Origin: Triticum aestivum
Lineage: Eukaryota > Streptophyta > Magnoliopsida > Poales > Poaceae
Length of the DNA: 64,000 nt
NCBI RefSeq assembly: GCF_018294505.1
Contig: NC_057802.1
Location: forward strand, 554,429,712-554,493,711
Reading direction: 5' to 3'
Shown here: piece by piece, positions 11,931 to 23,268 of the stretch
Layout: each line of letters begins with the position of its first letter
How positions within the stretch are numbered: position 1 is the first letter of the stretch
Program-made: the position numbers and the translations under genes
The notes under the pieces: generated by a model
What the model was told of the DNA's origin: nothing
Seen by the model: the letters and a program-made list of their open reading frames with translations, nothing else
The model's database searches: none

Positions 11931-12399
11931 GATCCTTCATTTTTTTACTATATGGTACTATCCCATTTAGTTGCTTATGTACCAACTAATAAGTTATGCA
12001 TTTATTTTTTCAACATCATTTGAAGATATTTTACGCTGTCATCAATTACATTATGTTTCATAGACTCTGTGCCTGCTGAATTCTCATATTAGATATACTT
12101 ACGCAACATTTGGTACTACATGTAGGTCCTAAGTGACGACGTCGACAGCGACCAAGAAACCCAGAGGATCTACAGGAGGCAGAAGGTGAGGGAGCTGGAC
12201 AGTGGTGTGCTCGAGAAACGTGTCAGGCCAAGAATCGGAAGGGGGCTACGGATGCCCTTACTGCAACAAGCTGATGAAAGGCGACCTGAGAAGTACCATC
12301 AACCATGCAGTCGGAACATCCCAAGGCAGCATCAAGAATGGCTACGCTTTCAGGGTGAAGCACGCCGCGTATGCCGAGTACTTGATGAGGCTTCTTTGA

Positions 12400-13267
12400 G
12401 GCTTTAGGGAAGTGCGCACCCTCGCAGCTAGAACTGATGCTCTTTTGGTTTTAACTATGCTAAGTACTACCCTATGCTATACTTTGTTGGTGAACGTTTA
12501 TGGTCGAACTATGTGCACCAGTACTACTAAGTGGTGCTTGCTTTTGTATATATGGAAGTGTTGAACTAAGGTAGAACTATGTTAATTGGTGTGTGGTTTG
12601 GCATCTCTGCTTGTTAAACTCGTGCTCATTAATCATCGGCTCATTTAGATTAAGTAGCATAAAACCCTGATTGGCTAGGTTCGTTTGAAGCTAGTTAAGC
12701 TTGTGAGCGCTCGTTAACAGATTCTGATGTGTTATGGTATACATGATGAGTGTGTACATGTGGTTTTCAAGAAGGAAGATGGTGACTCAAAAAGGAAATG
12801 CACTAGTTTGCTGCCTAAGGTGTTGATCCAAGTAATACTAGAACCATCGTGTTTGTGGCGTGGCTACATGATGATCACAAAGTCTCGATCCAAGTAATAC
12901 TAGATCACTTGATGACAATTTGATCTGATGTTTTCACAAGTCTTGAGCATTAGGGTTTATGTACACAATTTTCAATCCCCAACCCATCCACCCCGGACAC
13001 GATCTTTGGATTGCATCACGTAGATGTACAAAATCCAGTTCCTAGCTCCTGCCCCAAGCGCCTACGCTTGTGATTTTTTTCCAGGATCCTAATTAAGGCC
13101 TAAATAAGCGCCGCTGCATTGAAGGTGCCCAACGCCGACCAATCAATTTTTCTCATAAGTATTTCCGCTATAGTAGGTAACTACCAATTACTCCCCGCAT
13201 CTCTCCCCCTAGGGTACGCTCTAAAACCATCGCCGCCGCTCACACGCCCGCCTCCCTGCCGCCGGAT
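12400..13267. other. Intergenic region between two zf-XS-like genes
   Basis: No coding frame or known repeat is recognised. The last 150 bp become GC-richer (CCATCGCCGCCGCTCACACGCC near 13230), as expected for the promoter and 5' UTR of the gene starting at 13268. No convincing TATA box was seen. Confidence 0.5.
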
Positions 13268-14294
13268 ATGAAATCCACTCGTGGAGGTCGATTGGCCGTC
13301 GTGACAGATCGTGGCCATGGACGTGAGGGGCCTGTCATGGACGCCGTCGTGACAGATCGTGGACTTGCGGGGCTAACCACCGACGTCGTCGTCCATCGCA
13401 TGGATCAGGATCCCCACGAGAAAGCTTTGGACTACTCGGTGTCCGACCCAGAGAAGCATCGTGTCAACGAGGTGCAGTACTCCGTCGTCGATCACAAGCA
13501 GCAGCACATGCACGGCATGGACTGGAATTCCGTTACGGTAATTTTAATTTTTTAACCCTAGATCTGTCTTCAAGTTTAAGGTTAGAGGTTAATCATTAAA
13601 CCATCAATACATTGTTGAATTGGCATAATGGAATCTAGCTCTAAATATAATGTTGATCATCAGTACGTAATGATCATTATTTATTCAATCAATCTTTGAG
13701 AAATTAATGGTTCATCCACTCCACAATTTAGTGCGTTTTGGTTTTATGCTAAAAGTCAGACATCATAAAGGTTGTGCATGTTTATTGACAATTTTTTTAA
13801 AAGTACATCATATGATTTATGCTTTCATATGGATTTGATATTGCTTTTTTCTCCTTAAATTTTCAAAGTTAATAAATATTTACTTTAAAAATAATTTATA
13901 GGCACTACAGTATGAAACTTAGGGAATATTAGGTACTGTAAACAATGGTGCAGCTTATATCATACATAATTTAAACTTGCAGCCTTATTCTCATGATTAT
14001 GCGGACATTTCCGAAGGAGAGATGGATGCACACACTCAGAAAACCCTTGAAGAATTGCAGAATGGACAGTGCAACGTGCTTAAGCGTATGGCATATCGTT
14101 GCGCGTTCTGTGGCAAATATCTGGACCCGGCTTTCGTTAGTATTCTTGAGCACGCCGAAGGAGTTGCCAAAGGATACCAAATGAAGCATGGTGTGAGGGC
14201 GAAACACAAGGCGCTAGCCCAATATCTCAGGAATTTGTCGGACAAAGAGAAGGTCCGAAGAAGGCGTTATGAGAACCAGCATGCCAAAGAATAG
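13268..14294 (+). CDS. Small zf-XS-like zinc finger protein, two exons, apparently intact
   Basis: Exon 1 is 13268-13537 (90 codons) and exon 2 is 13983-14294. A GT-AG intron in phase 0 joins them into a 193-residue protein with one open frame. The N-terminal half is charged and slightly repetitive (VVTDRGHGREG, VVTDRGLAG). The C-terminal half carries a finger of the zf-XS type: YRCAFCGKYLD (CxxC pair), then ILEHAEGVAKGYQMKHGVRA, then KHKALAQYLRNL, followed by a basic tail (KEKVRRRRYENQHAKE). In SGS3 and FDM proteins this finger precedes an XS RNA-binding domain, which is absent here, so an RNA or DNA contact role is only an inference. It is clearly related to the decayed finger at 12.2 kb (same TQ...LE/LD lead-in and C, C, H spacing), which suggests tandem duplication. 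The ATG chosen is the first in the GC-rich leader. Confidence 0.65.
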
Positions 14295-14750
14295 ATGAAT
14301 AAACGAAACCCTGAAGAAGTTTTGGTTGGCATAAGTAGTCATTTGCGGTTGTTTTTTTTAATACCAATGAATATTTTAATTATCATAGTTTTTGCAAAAA
14401 TGTTACATTTATTAAATTTAATAATAAAAATGCATACAATTCAATTATTGATTTTTTCAAATATTTGTAACCTTGCATCTAATAGTTTACCATTTTATTG
14501 GTTAACCATTATTTTCATATATATATATATATATATACTGTGGGGTGCTTAAAATTATTCAAGATCAATTGGTGTACTGAAAGATTCATCCACATGCAAT
14601 ATGAATAGCGGTGTATTTTTAGGGTTTCTTCAAAAGAACACCTGTGGTCATGCTGATCTTTTCTGTTTGGGCAGAATTGGTAAAGCTGCCAAATCTGCAT
14701 CTGATCCGGCCCAACACTTTGTTCCTTTTGTGGGCCTACACAAGTGGGAG
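14295..14750. other. Intergenic spacer with a TA microsatellite
   Basis: AT-rich, no gene seen. A pure TA tract of about 20 bp lies at 14517-14537. Toward the right end the sequence turns into the C-rich leader of the B3-like gene. Confidence 0.6.
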
Positions 14751-15084
14751 GCAGAGAGAAAAGCGAGCGATGGCCCCAACCCCAACCCCACCCCCATTCC
14801 CAATCCCACCACACTTCGTTCTTTGCAGAGACAGAGAGGCGACGCGGAGGGCGACGGCTAGGGTTTGCCAAGCCGTCACCTTGGCCGCCCCCGTCATCGT
14901 CAAATCGGCCGGATCCGCGAGGCCACCCACTCCCCCTGCTCCAGCCACGATTCTCCACTGCTTCGTCGAGAGCAAGGTCCGACAACGGCACCTCTTCTCC
15001 CCAATCCTGGTCGCGCCGCCCGAAGCTCCGGTGGTGCCAGCTTCGAACAAGTCTACTCCAGCCCCATCTGGTACCACTTCGCAG
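14750..15084 (+). other. Putative non-coding first exon (5' UTR) of the B3-like gene
   Basis: A C-rich, CT-rich leader with the plant 5' UTR word GGCTAGGGTTT near 14859 ends at a clean donor (TTCGCAG|GTAAGA, exon end 15084). The matching acceptor is ATGCAACAG at 16579, seven bases before the B3 start codon. A frame open through this exon meets TGA immediately after splicing (GTTTGA), so it cannot add to the B3 protein. It would act as leader, with a possible upstream frame from the ATG near 14773. The transcript start is not visible. Confidence 0.5.
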
Positions 15085-15204
15085 GTAAGATTGATCTTCC
15101 CTGCCCTTCGAATGTCGATCTGACCTTAATTTTGCGATCTAGCAGCACCGCCCAAGTTAAAATCTGACACTTGCTTGTGTGCATGTTTCGGGTATTCGCA
15201 GATT

Positions 15205-16270
15205 TACTGTCAACTAGTAGGTCATATTGCAACAAGTAATTTTACAGCAAGATAATCTGACAATGTACTGCGTAATCATGGTTTTACTTGTTCGTATGGG
15301 TAGTAATGGGTAAACACTTTCGTGCAAGTAAGAGAAAAAGGTGGGTGTTGGCCAGCATACCTTGCTCGTCGACATAGCCTTCACTATGCTATCATCTTGC
15401 TTGACAGATGCTATCAAGTACTTTTTCCCCCTGGAAAATGGCCCCCCACTGCTAGATATAGAAAAAGTATATTCACAGGAGCATACACATGTTTTGGTTT
15501 GTTGGGATAGTTTGAAGACTGTGTATATGTATTTGCTGATGCTTAGTTATTAAAAACTAAAAAGGCGAGCACAGAAGCAGTCCATGAGGAAATTTGTAAT
15601 GATGGAATGAGGATCAGTTATAGTTTCATGTATTACTCGATGGTAGTATGATGATTAGTGCATATTTTGAAGGATTTGTCAAGTATAGACTGCTCTTGAT
15701 TGGTGCATGTTTTTGATGATATGTGCACACATGTAATATTTTTGGTTGGTGCATATTTTTGCTGATTGTTGTTACTGCTTACTTGAATTATGTCAGCCTA
15801 TCTCCAAGATATGGTATGGGCTTGTTGGGGTCAATGAAAATTTCCTGTGAGCTAGTAGTACACATTGCAACAAATTCCTCACTGTTGGATTTTCTGCCAT
15901 TATACTTCATAATCATGATTTTACTTGTTGGTATGGGTAGTAATGAGTAAATAAATAGCAAGTATACAAAAGGGTGACTATTGGTCAGCATACCTTGCTC
16001 GTTCTCATAGCCTTCACTATGCTGTCATCTTGCTTGAGAGATTCTATCATGTCCTTATTCTCACTGGAAATTGGAAAATTAACCTCCACAGCTACCTCTA
16101 AAAATGTTATGTACAGCAGCAAATGCATTATTTGTTTTGTTGGGACAATTTAAAGACTTTATATTTATTACCTGATGGTACCACACAACAGCCCATCAGG
16201 AAATTTGCAGTGATCAAAGGCAGATCAGTTATAGTTTCACGTATTGCTCGATGAGAGCAGTCAATCATGG
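15205..16270. repeat. Tandem duplication inside the leader intron of the B3-like gene
   Basis: About 15205-15600 and 15838-16240 are diverged direct copies. Both hold AATCATG.TTTTACTTGTT.GTATGGG, then CAGCATACCTTGCTCGT, CATAGCCTTCACTATGCT and CATCTTGCTTGA, in the same order with a period of roughly 640 bp. Confidence 0.8.
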
Positions 16271-16585
16271 TTCATTTTTACATGGCTACTAATTGGTTGG
16301 TTACCAAGTTTTCTTGTCCAGCTCACAAAATTGTAACCTTGAAATATCCTAATTGGTTATGTCTGCCCAATGATTATGAGTCTAACCACTAGTCTTGACT
16401 AGTCGTGCGAATAGTTGTCGACTAGCTTTTTCGTGTAGATGTTTATACATGAACTACGTACTTAGCAAGAAGTATGCGAAAAGATTATTCACATTGTATA
16501 TGGTGCTAACAAAGTCCTAATGGAAGACTGATTTCATATATCAATAACTAACATTTGTTCATTGCAATGCATGCAACAGGTTTGA

Positions 16586-17753
16586 ATGGCAAGGGAAACC
16601 ATCCTCATCAGCAGTGAAGAGAGTGATCACCGGACCACCTCAGATGATGCTTCAGATGGCACTTCACGTGGGAGTGACGGCTATAGCGGTGATGACGACA
16701 CCTCTAGCGACTATGACACTGATGATAGTTCTGATGGAGATGGAGATGTGGACCACGATCCTATCTTGGCACTACGTGGTAAAGTTCTGTTTGGCTGGTC
16801 AGATATTAAATGAATCGTGAAATATCGAAAGTTGATGTTTGAGTGACACTTGATTACCACACATTACTCTGTTTGGGTTCTAGATGACCTTCCAAATCAA
16901 CATTGACTGAACTAGACCTTACATAGAGCAGTGTTTAGTTGTTAGTTTAAATAAATCAAATATTCAATTTGCCCATGTTTCTACGAGATATTGCTGGGTG
17001 GATGTGATTGGGTTATCTATGTCCTTCATTTCTTGATCATTGGAGTAGGCATTGATCATTAACCCAGTGTTGATGTTCTAGATCTTACGTATGAAATTAT
17101 TTACTACTCTGACATCTTAATTTTTTTTATACAGGTCCGGGATACCTTGTGAGAAAAGGAACTTTCGAGGATCGCATCTTCTACGGCAACCATGTATCGC
17201 TAAACGAGGATCGGTGGGACTGTCTCAAATCCATAGTAAAGCAGTGCCAACCTCCCATACCATACTATGTCAGCACCGTCACTCGCTCGGCAGTCATCAG
17301 AGGGAAGAGCAAGATGGTAAACACTTGGACTTTTCTTTTTGCAAATCATACTTCACTAGTGAAAATGCCATCATGTAGAGACAGAGAGGAGGATGGGCGT
17401 GGTTGTGCAAATCATACTTACTTTTTTTGTGCAAATCATACTTCATTTTTTATGTAACATTATTTATTTCCCTGTGCAATCAGTGCTTCTCAAAGGATTA
17501 CAGTCAGGCCTACCTCAAAGATTATCTGCGAAAGCCCATGGTTGTGCGTGTCACCAACGAACATTTTGAAGGTAATAAAAAGGTCTTGTTCAAGATGGGC
17601 AAGAAGGACGGGCGTGCGATCATGATGAAGAACTGGAGAGAAGTCGTTGAGGGCGCCAGAATGAAAGAAGATCAAATGGCTATCTTCAGGTTCATGGAAA
17701 GGAGTGGAGGTGGGCTTAGGGTGAACATGGTTAGTGGCATGAGGATTCGTTGA
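16586..17753 (+). CDS. B3-like DNA-binding domain protein, three coding exons
   Basis: Exons 16586-16778, 17135-17316 and 17484-17753 have GT-AG borders and keep phase, giving 214 residues and a TGA. The N-terminus is an acidic Ser/Asp-rich stretch (ISSEESDHRTTSDDASDGTS and on), likely disordered. From exon 2 the sequence resembles a plant B3 fold: PPIPYYVSTVTRSAVIRGKS, then CFSKDYSQAYLKDYL, VVRVTNEHF and KKDGRAIMMKNWREVVEGA, ending with DQMAIFRFMERSGGGLRVNM. The W...V...A...ED.M.IFRF pattern matches the second half of B3 domains. These are nuclear transcription factor domains that contact DNA in the major groove. A leader intron and non-coding exon precede it. Neighbours upstream are the zf-XS-like genes. 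The B3 call rests on motif resemblance; intactness is seen directly. Confidence 0.7.
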
Positions 17754-18170
17754 CCCATGGCAGTAGTTTGACGCTAGTTTTATAATCTGTATGTACTAGC
17801 CAGTAACTGCAAGTTGGTAGTATCAGCTTTTGGGTCCAGTAAGTGCAACTTAGTAGTAATTGGTACTTGGTAGTAACTGGTACTTTGGTGGTATAACTTT
17901 TGGGTCCGACTGGATATGAAGATCGTCCAGTAAGTGGAACTTGGCAGTAACTTGGTGGTAGTATGAACCCTATGTGGCGTAATGTACTTGCTATGCAAGT
18001 CTATATATATAACGCACCCTGGTACCCTCCTTGATATAATTACCTTTATGGACTGCAATTATATTTCCTTTTTTTGCCACAGTGATGCTAGTATTTTTAG
18101 AATCAAATCTAACCGGGTTTCAAATGGATTAGACACTACTTTCATTTTTGAACGAGGTTTTTGTGTTGGC
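17754..18170. other. 3' flank of the B3-like gene
   Basis: Contains short repeated words (AACTTGGTAGTAA, GGTACTTGGTAG at 17810-17960) and no coding frame. It is probably 3' UTR and downstream flank; no clear polyadenylation signal was singled out. Confidence 0.45.
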
Positions 18171-18179
18171 TAGTACGAG

Positions 18180-19010
18180 TTATCTTGAAAATGCGGTTTG
18201 TATGTGTGTCGCACAAAAAAATGCAATGCAAAACAAAAACTTGCGGGTCGAAATGCAATGCAAAAAATGATGTTTCTGTTACTTTCGAGATGGCATGCTA
18301 TTTTCAAAATGATGTTTTTTTTAATTTGAAAAACAGTATATACTAAAAAACATGCTATCTTTTAAAAAGCGTAATTAAAAAAATGTTGTTTTCAAAATCA
18401 GCACGCTGCTTTCAAAACAGCATATTTAAAAAAGCATGTAATTTTTGAAATCAGTTTAAAAACAGCGTTATATTTTTAAAAACAGCGTTATATTTTAAAA
18501 ACAGCGTTATATTTTTAGAATGAGGCTGTTATTTTGAAATCAGCATGCTATTTTTAAAAACAACTTATTCAAAAGAACATGATTTTTTTTAAATCAGCAT
18601 GCTATTTTAAAAGTAGCATATTGAAAAGAGCATTATATTTTTAAAATAAGCATGCTATTTTTAAAATAAGCATGCTATTTTTAAAATTAGCATGATATTT
18701 TTGAAAACAGCATGCTATTTTAAAAGTAGCATATTAAAAAGAGCATTATATTTTTAAAAGTACCATGCTATTTTTAAAATTAGCATGATATTTTTGAACT
18801 CATAATGTTATTTTAAAAGTAGCATATTGACATATTGAAAAGAGCATTATAATTTTAAAAGTAGCATGCTATTTTTAAAATCAGCATGCTATTTTTAAAA
18901 TCAGCATGCTATTTTTAAATCAGCATATTCATTGTATTTTATTTTCAATTGAACATGCTTTTTTCAAATAAGCATGCTATTTTTAAAATATCAGTATGCT
19001 TATTTTCTAT
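18180..19010. repeat. AT-rich tandem repeat based on AGCATGCTATTTTTAAAAT
   Basis: Dozens of imperfect copies of a unit of about 20 bp (AGCATGCTATTTTTAAAAT with CAGCGTTATATTTTTAAAA variants) occupy some 800 bp. Local period slips between about 18 and 32 bp, the pattern left by repeated replication slippage or unequal exchange. No coding capacity. Confidence 0.9.
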
Positions 19011-19442
19011 TTGAAAATAAACGATTTTCAATGTTATTTCAAAACGAGGTTTCTATTAACGTTTTATATTCTTATATATATATATATAAATTTTCGGTTT
19101 CTATTTATATTTCACGTATGAAATTTGACTACACTTTGAACAAATTTCAGCAATATATTATGTAAAAAAATGAAAAAAAAATACAGAAAACCAACTTCAC
19201 TAAAAATGCATTGTTTCATCGATGTTGATAAATCATAACTAGCCTACCATGTCGACCCGTCCATAATAAAATGAGGGTGTACCAATCAAACGAGGAATTC
19301 AGAAAAATAGTGGCAGTCCATCAAATAGGTCTAATACATGAGAAACAAGGTGGATCACGGCATGGAAAACTGTCTACTTTAGTTTGTTCTCAATTTTTCG
19401 ACCCCAGAAATCCTTTTGTTTTCTCTGCTTGACCCTGTGCAT
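19010..19442. other. AT-rich spacer downstream of the FAR1-related gene
   Basis: No gene or known repeat is recognised. A short TA tract lies at about 19074-19088. The transposon boundary on this side, if the gene below is part of a MULE, could not be located. Confidence 0.4.
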
Positions 19443-22400
19443 CTAAACATCCTGTCTCGACTTCACTTTAGCTTTCCTGCATGAAACAACGTTTGTTAAT
19501 AGGATAGCAAAGAAGATTTGAGCATGTACAGTACACTATAACACAAAAACACTAACTTCACTGATTTTCTCTTCATAGCTACAGAAGCTAACTTGACAGC
19601 TCTTATTCGCTCAGCCTGTGGTACATTCCTAGCAGGCCTTTTTGTCTTCATCACCCCTTTGGCCTGTTCTTTACCGCCCTTACTAGAGTTTTTCCTGGAA
19701 AAGTTAAGAAACGTCAACACAGTACTAGCAAATACCCGACTTCTAGAGCGGACATGTAAGTACAGACACTAACTTCACTGGTTTTCCTCGCTCACCCTTG
19801 TCATCGTTCTTTTTCGTCCTCCAAGCATTGACATTTGGAGCACCCTTGCGTTTCCTGCAAAAAATTAAATAGATGAATCTGCAGCCAACATTCGAAAACA
19901 TGTTTAAGTACGCACAATTGTGCTAATGCCCACTTGTTTGGTTTTGTGTAATCCTCTTCTGCAACCTCCAATGGTCTCTTTCTAGCCCTCCTCAGCCCAC
20001 CATCTTCTGCATCTGAATCTTCATCTTCTTCCTCATCTGAATCTCCCTCTTCTTCTGCATCTAAATCTCCCTCTTCTTCTGTACCTGAATCTTCCTCTTC
20101 TTCTGTATCTGCCTCTATCTCTTCTTCTGTATCTGCCTCTGTCTCTTCTTCTGTATCTGCCTCTGTCTCTTCTTCTGTATCTGACTCTGTCTCTTCTTTT
20201 TGCTTCTTCCTCCTTGTGCTATTTGATTTCCCCGATTTTTTCCTGCGTAAATTGAAGAAAAACATGTGAACACTCTCCGGGAGAACATATTAACACTGTA
20301 AGCATGTATGGAAATGAACAACGAGATTAACATGTGCACTAACTTTGTTGTTTTTTTTGAATCTTCCTCTTCTTCTATATCTGAATATGTGTCTTCTTCT
20401 GTCTCTGAGTCTTTCTCTTTTCGCTTCTTCCTCCTTGTGACCTTTGATTTCCCCGATTTGTTCCTGAGTAAATTGAAGAAAAAGAGAGAACATATTAACA
20501 TTGTAAGCATGTATGGAAATGAACAATGAGATAAACATGTGCACTAACTTCGTTGCTTTTTTTCCCTCTCATCCGCTCGCGCCTGGATTTAATCCTCTTG
20601 TTCGATTCTTCGGTAGTTGGTCTCCCTTTTGGAACTATTTTGATTGGATTTTCCACGTCATCAGTGCAGCATTCGCGAGCAGCAGAGAAGTATGCCGGCA
20701 AAGGAACAAACGATTTATGGCCTTCATCCAAATCAGTTTTTTCTCCATCAACCAATATACTCCGGAGGAGCTCCATCACCTGTTCTGACTGTGAATCGCT
20801 AGCTGCGGCTGTGAATAAAGCGTCACTAGCCATGTTGCGTAGTTGATGATACTTATTCATGTGATCAGACCATACATGAGTATTCGCAGTCCTCGAAGAA
20901 GGGAACGCTGGCTTGGCATGCATTGTCCATCTTTTCTTGACAATTTTTTTTGGAAATGTGCGTACACCAAGATGATCCAGAACGCAGAATATATGTGCGC
21001 ATGGGTAATCCTGACTTTCCAACTTTTTACATTTACAAGCTGCATCATCCAGTCTTGCTCCTGTAAACAGACAAGTCACGTGGTAGATAAAATCCATAGG
21101 CTTAGCATCCACGCCTTGTGCATCCAACTTTTTTGCATCCAACTCCTCACTGTCCTTAGCTTCCAAGTGATTGGGATCCTTAGCATCCAGGTTTTTAGCA
21201 TGCAAGTCCACACCATCCTTGCCTTCCAAGTCATTGGGGTCCTCAGCATCCAAGTTTTTTGCATGCAAGTCCTTAGCATCCTTACCTTCCAAGTCATTGG
21301 GATCCTCAGCATCCAAGTTTTTTGCATGCAAGTCCTCATCATCCTTACCTTCCAAGTCATTGGGATCCTTAGCATCCAATTTTTTTGCATGCAAGTCCTC
21401 AGCATACTTACCTTCCTTACCTTGCAATTCTCTAGCATCCCTTCCATATGGGACTTTATCATATGGGGCTTTGCGCAAAACTCCAAACACGACCAAACCA
21501 TCACATGCTACCCGGTCCATGACCTGCCAATTTGTCCCTTCGACAATCTGGCGCTTTACCTTTGGAAACATCACAGTTGTATAAATATAAGAGGCAGAAA
21601 TCTCTAGAGGGTGTGCATTCATCTTAGTGAAGGGTATCGTATGTGTTGCTACTGCGTCTAATGCTGCTTCATTCTTACGCGTTATGGATACACAGTGCTC
21701 AACATGCTGCAACAAATCAACAAGCTGCATCTTCCTGTTCAGGTGCACATGAAGCCTTGAGTTGAGAGACTCACTCCTCTGATTACTCATCATGCCTAGG
21801 AAATATCTACCCTTTGTGTACGCAGCAGCCCATTTGTGTCGCAGCTCGTACATCCTGTTAACCCATGACGACCTCTTGCCCGTTGGTTTTATTTTGAACC
21901 GAACCTTATAAGCCTCCCATCTTTTCTCAAACTCATCAACATGCCAACGACGGTAAATGAATTCCCTAAATTCCTCCAGCTTTTCTCATGGAGGTGCATC
22001 ACCATATTCTCCTCGATATGCCACGTGCACAAACGATGATCTGTTCCAGTCCAGACAGTAGCTATTGCTTTAGCCATTGAACCGTCCCCATCGGTGATTG
22101 CTGAAATTGGTGCCTTCTGGGACATTGCCTCCAAAAATACATGAAGAAGCCACTGGTATGATGCAACTGTCTCGTCTGACACTAGACCGACCCCAAACAA
22201 AACTGTGCTGCGGTGATGGTTCAGACCAACAAATGGAACAAACGGAAGTCTGTACTTGTTAGACCGGTATGTACTGTCGAACACCACGACACCACCAAAG
22301 GCAACATAGTCAATCCGGGATTGTGAATCAGCCCAGAATATGTTCCTCAAATGGCCCTCGTTGTCTTTTGTGTATTTGAAAAAGAATTCCGGGTCTGCTT

Positions 22401-23256
22401 TTTTCTGTGCAATCATATAGGTAAGCAAATATCTAGTGTCACTGCCTTCTATCTTGTGCTTCTTCTGGACTGAAACATGGTTGTATAGATCTCGATCTAT
22501 AAATCCAAGCTTGTCGGGACCTCCGGCATTCTTCTCCATTACATTCATTATCTGATGTGTTCGAAGTCCACCGACAGCATACTCGATGACATCGGCCTTT
22601 TGTGCGTCAGTCATTCTACGATGAGCCGATAAGTACGGAGTCAGGTCAGCAGGGACAAACAGATGGTTATGCTTGTCCACAAAATTCTTGACGAACCAGA
22701 GGCCACAGCTGTCTTGTAGCTCAGCCTGAAAAAGAGCGGGACACCCACACAGGGAAAGACCCCTTGGTGTTCTTTTTCTTTCAGCTCTGTTAAAGTGCTT
22801 AAGGGCCCGCCATCCTTGTTTGCAGCACTTGTATGTCCTTCTGTATGCATTTTGTTTCGGACCCGGACCCCTGTACTTCAGATCATCCTTTCTAACACCA
22901 AATCCTTTTTTTCTCGCATAGCCTACGTAGAACATGTAGGCTTCTTCCTCAGTCCTGAACGTCTTCTTCACAATCTCTAAGTATTCCATACACTCATTCA
23001 GGTCTGAACCAGCCATGCCTTTATTATCAATTCCTTTACCTTGCATGTGTACATCATCCATGTCTATGCCATTCTTGCATGCATCCTCATTATCCTTATC
23101 ATCCATGCACATACCATCCATTCCTTTGGGGTCCATGGCTACGAAATCATTGTCCTTATCATCCATGCCTTTGCCTTCGTTGCCTCTATGACCCATGTCC
23201 TTGTCATCCTTGCCTGTATCACCCAAGTTTTTGCCATCGTTGCCTTTATCATCCAT
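19443..23256 (-). pseudogene. FAR1-related / MULE-type transposase gene, frameshifted
   Basis: Minus-strand gene. The N-terminus is a Lys/Asp/Gly repeat tract (DDKDND, DDKDNE units). A FAR1 zinc-binding domain follows (EEEAYMFYVGYARKKGFGVR, then GCPALFQAEL and DKHNH). The MULE transposase core comes next (VVVFDSTYRSNKYRLPFVPF, then AITDGDGSMAKAI and CTWHIEEN), then a SWIM finger (CKCKKLESQDYPCAHIFCVL). Between core and SWIM lie about five DLHAKNLDAEDPNDLEGKD-type repeats. A one-base frame change near 21985 breaks the core: HEK then continues as LEEFREFIYRRWH in another frame. C-terminal exons fit 20344-20463, 19934-20242, 19774-19854, 19557-19694 and 19443-19476 with constant phase. The main exon ends at 20549 in a different phase, perhaps because of one extra A in a seven-A run at 20557-20563. 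FAR1-like proteins are either MULE transposases or domesticated light-signalling factors; no terminal repeats were found to decide. Confidence 0.8.
19934..20548 (-). repeat. Duplicated exon-intron units in the C-terminal tail of the FAR1-related gene
   Basis: On the minus strand, exons at 20344-20463 and 19934-20242 start with the same peptide core (KSGKS...TRRKK). They are preceded by near-identical introns (20464-20548 and 20243-20343, both starting GTTAGTGCACATGTT and ending CTTCAATTTAC.CAG). The second exon has grown by repeats encoding DTEEETEA units. This is tandem exon duplication followed by microsatellite-like expansion. Confidence 0.85.
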
Positions 23257-23268
23257 GTCATTATGCTG

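Larger units (their letters stand above)
9263..12399 (+). pseudogene. Decayed zf-XS-like zinc finger gene with duplicated exons (5' end not found)
   Basis: Three exons fit with phase-0 borders: 9263-9346, 10383-10508 and 12126-12399. The first two encode related Ala/Pro/Glu-rich peptides (VAALAPQTEQ, VAPLAPLPEQ). The last encodes an acidic start (VLSDDVDSDQ), then a zf-XS-like finger: CPYCNK, INHAVGT, then KHAAYAEYLMRLL to a TGA at 12397. The finger lies in a different frame from the exon start; the shift fits a run of five G at 12241-12245. A further exon copy at 9695-9795 has lost its AG acceptor (CG instead). XS-type fingers occur in SGS3/FDM proteins of RNA silencing, but no XS domain is seen here. 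Upstream exons, if any, would lie beyond the CACTA insertion ending at 8769. Its neighbour at 13268 is a related gene. Confidence 0.55.

Noticed and set aside
14601..15123. Plus-strand frame of about 159 codons as a separate protein or as the N-terminus of the B3 protein
   Set aside because: After splicing at 15084/16580 it meets TGA at once, and unspliced it runs into an AT-rich intron; better read as leader.
20843..21607. 254-codon plus-strand frame with hydrophobic repeats
   Set aside because: It is antisense to the repeat-bearing exon of the FAR1-related gene; the repeats keep several frames open.
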